DNA of 15,960 nucleotides, taken from CAYOLL01 sp964404765 [NCBI: uncultured Gemmatimonadota bacterium] (GTDB lineage Bacteria > 4572-55). How positions within the stretch are numbered: the stretch's first letter is position 1; each line of letters starts with the position of its first letter. The notes beneath the pieces are model-generated. The model ran no database searches. It was not told the origin of the DNA and saw only the letters and a program-made list of their open reading frames with translations. Below, one piece after another: positions 15,270 to 15,960 of this stretch. The position numbers and the translations under genes are program-made. Location: positions 1 to 15,960 of the forward strand of contig CAYOLL010000105.1 in NCBI GenBank assembly GCA_964404765.1, in the 5' to 3' direction.

Positions 15270-15686
15270 ATGCTGGATAAACAGGATAAGAAAATGAAAC
15301 ACGAAGAGATAACCAGCACGATCATTGGTTGTGCATTTGATGTCACCAAAGAGCTTGGCGCGGGTTTTCTTGAATCGGTCTATGAGAAGGCTTTGCTTCT
15401 GGCGCTGAGACAAAAGGGTCTGTCAGCGATCTCGCAACATCCGATCAAGGTGATGTTCAGGGGTGAATGCGTTGGTAATTTTTATGCGGATTTGTTCGTA
15501 GAAGAAAAAGTGATTCTTGAATTAAAAACCATTAAGGCCATTGCCCCCGAGCATCAAGCCCAGATTATCAATTATCTCAACGCCACCGGGATCGAAGTCG
15601 GCTTGCTTATCAACTTCGGCAACCCCAAACTCGAATACAAGCGTTTCACCAGAAGCAAGGAATTTAAACATGGATTAACAGGATAG
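15270..15686 (+). CDS. GxxExxY protein (PD-(D/E)XK nuclease-like)
   Basis: Member of the GxxExxY family, which Pfam places in the PD-(D/E)XK nuclease superfamily; no biochemical function is established to my knowledge. In the 138-aa frame the name motif is GFLESVY (32-38, E35). It is followed by FYADLFVEEKVILELK with D74 and the E84-x-K86 pair, then HQAQIINYLNATGIEVGLLINFG (95-117) with the QxxxY element. These match the nuclease core order E...D...ExK...Q, so it may be active. The ATG at 15270 includes one copy of the repeat core (MLDKQDKK); an internal ATG at 15294 (MKHEEITST) corresponds better to the usual start of family members, so the start is uncertain. The C-terminus KHGLTG is likewise encoded by the repeat core. 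Tandem copies of its 5' end lie before it and of its 3' end after it, suggesting that gene and repeats form one element. Confidence 0.85.
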   Translation: MLDKQDKKMKHEEITSTIIGCAFDVTKELGAGFLESVYEKALLLALRQKGLSAISQHPIKVMFRGECVGNFYADLFVEEKVILELKTIKAIAPEHQAQIINYLNATGIEVGLLINFGNPKLEYKRFTRSKEFKHGLTG

Positions 15687-15960
15687 ACAGGATGAGAAGG
15701 AGAAGGTAAGGATTATATTTATTCGAATACAAAGCGTTTCACCAGAAACAGGGAATTTAAACATGGATTAACAGAATAGACAGAAGGAGAAGGAGAAGGT
15801 AAGGATTATATTTATTCGAATACAAAGCGTTTCACCAGAAGCAAGGAATTTAAACATGGATTAACAGAATAGACAGGATGAGAAGGAGAAGGTAAGGATT
15901 ATATTTATTCGAATACAAAGCGTTTCACCAGAAACAGGGAATTTAAACATGGATTAACAG
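15631..15960 (+). repeat. Downstream array: tandem copies of the GxxExxY gene 3' end
   Basis: Four units begin TCGAATACAA at 15631, 15723, 15816 and 15909, with periods of 92, 93 and 93 bp; the last is cut by the window end. The first unit contains the real gene end and its stop; later units carry an additional A (AAAGCG), which would shift the frame, so they are not coding. Each includes ACATGGATTAACAG, the same core as in the upstream array, and GAGAAGGAGAAGGTAAGG. Units 1 and 3 share AGAAGCAAGG while units 2 and 4 share AGAAACAGGG, hinting at growth by doubling a two-unit block. The array continues beyond the window. Confidence 0.9.

Noticed and set aside
14757-15960. CRISPR array
   Set aside because: The units are directly adjacent 81- and 93-bp repeats without unique spacers, and match the ends of the neighbouring gene; no cas gene is present.

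Overview
The window reads as chromosomal DNA of a free-living diderm-type bacterium. It has lipoprotein and Sec signals, AAGGAG-like ribosome binding sites, GC close to 50% in genes, and AT-rich spacers. The mix of genes suggests an under-sampled environmental lineage, for example Calditrichota/KSB1-like or Chloroflexota: a glyoxylate shunt, a cobalamin-sensor and hybrid-kinase pair, Uma2 and GxxExxY nuclease-like proteins, KilA-N, and many dispersed perfect palindromes. That placement is inference only; no rRNA or tRNA is present to anchor it.

Layout. Bases 1-140 hold no gene that I can support. Bases 141-1307 (-) encode a GT4-like glycosyltransferase, divergent from aceB (malate synthase A, 1537-3174). 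Between aceB and aceA (isocitrate lyase, 5066-6376) lies accessory DNA: a MazF/PemK-type toxin with a ribbon-helix-helix-like antitoxin (-), a 72-aa unknown ORF, a Uma2-family protein (-), and a truncated second copy of the 72-aa ORF. Both glyoxylate-shunt genes have a GCGAAAT/ATTTCGC inverted repeat in their leaders. aceA ends in a perfect 33-bp palindrome and a strong bidirectional terminator shared with a convergent lipoprotein gene (6511-7383). A 141-bp MITE-like element with a 15-bp target duplication sits just before a small membrane-protein gene, which overlaps a HAD phosphatase gene by ATGA. Next come an exported CBM9-like protein and a KilA-N protein whose gene carries a 34-bp perfect palindrome.

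Bases 11403-14772 form a two-gene signalling operon: a CarH-like B12-binding sensor without a DNA-binding domain, overlapping by ATGA a PAS/HisKA/HATPase/REC hybrid kinase. The kinase's C-terminal domain is displaced by an apparent 1-nt deletion.

Bases 14757-15960 are the most unusual part. A GxxExxY (PD-(D/E)XK-like) gene is flanked upstream by tandem copies of its own 5' end (81-bp units) and downstream by tandem copies of its own 3' end (92-93-bp units). Both arrays share an ACATGGATWAACAG core. The upstream array has also copied the last codons of the kinase gene. This looks like a small, undescribed repeat-associated nuclease element.
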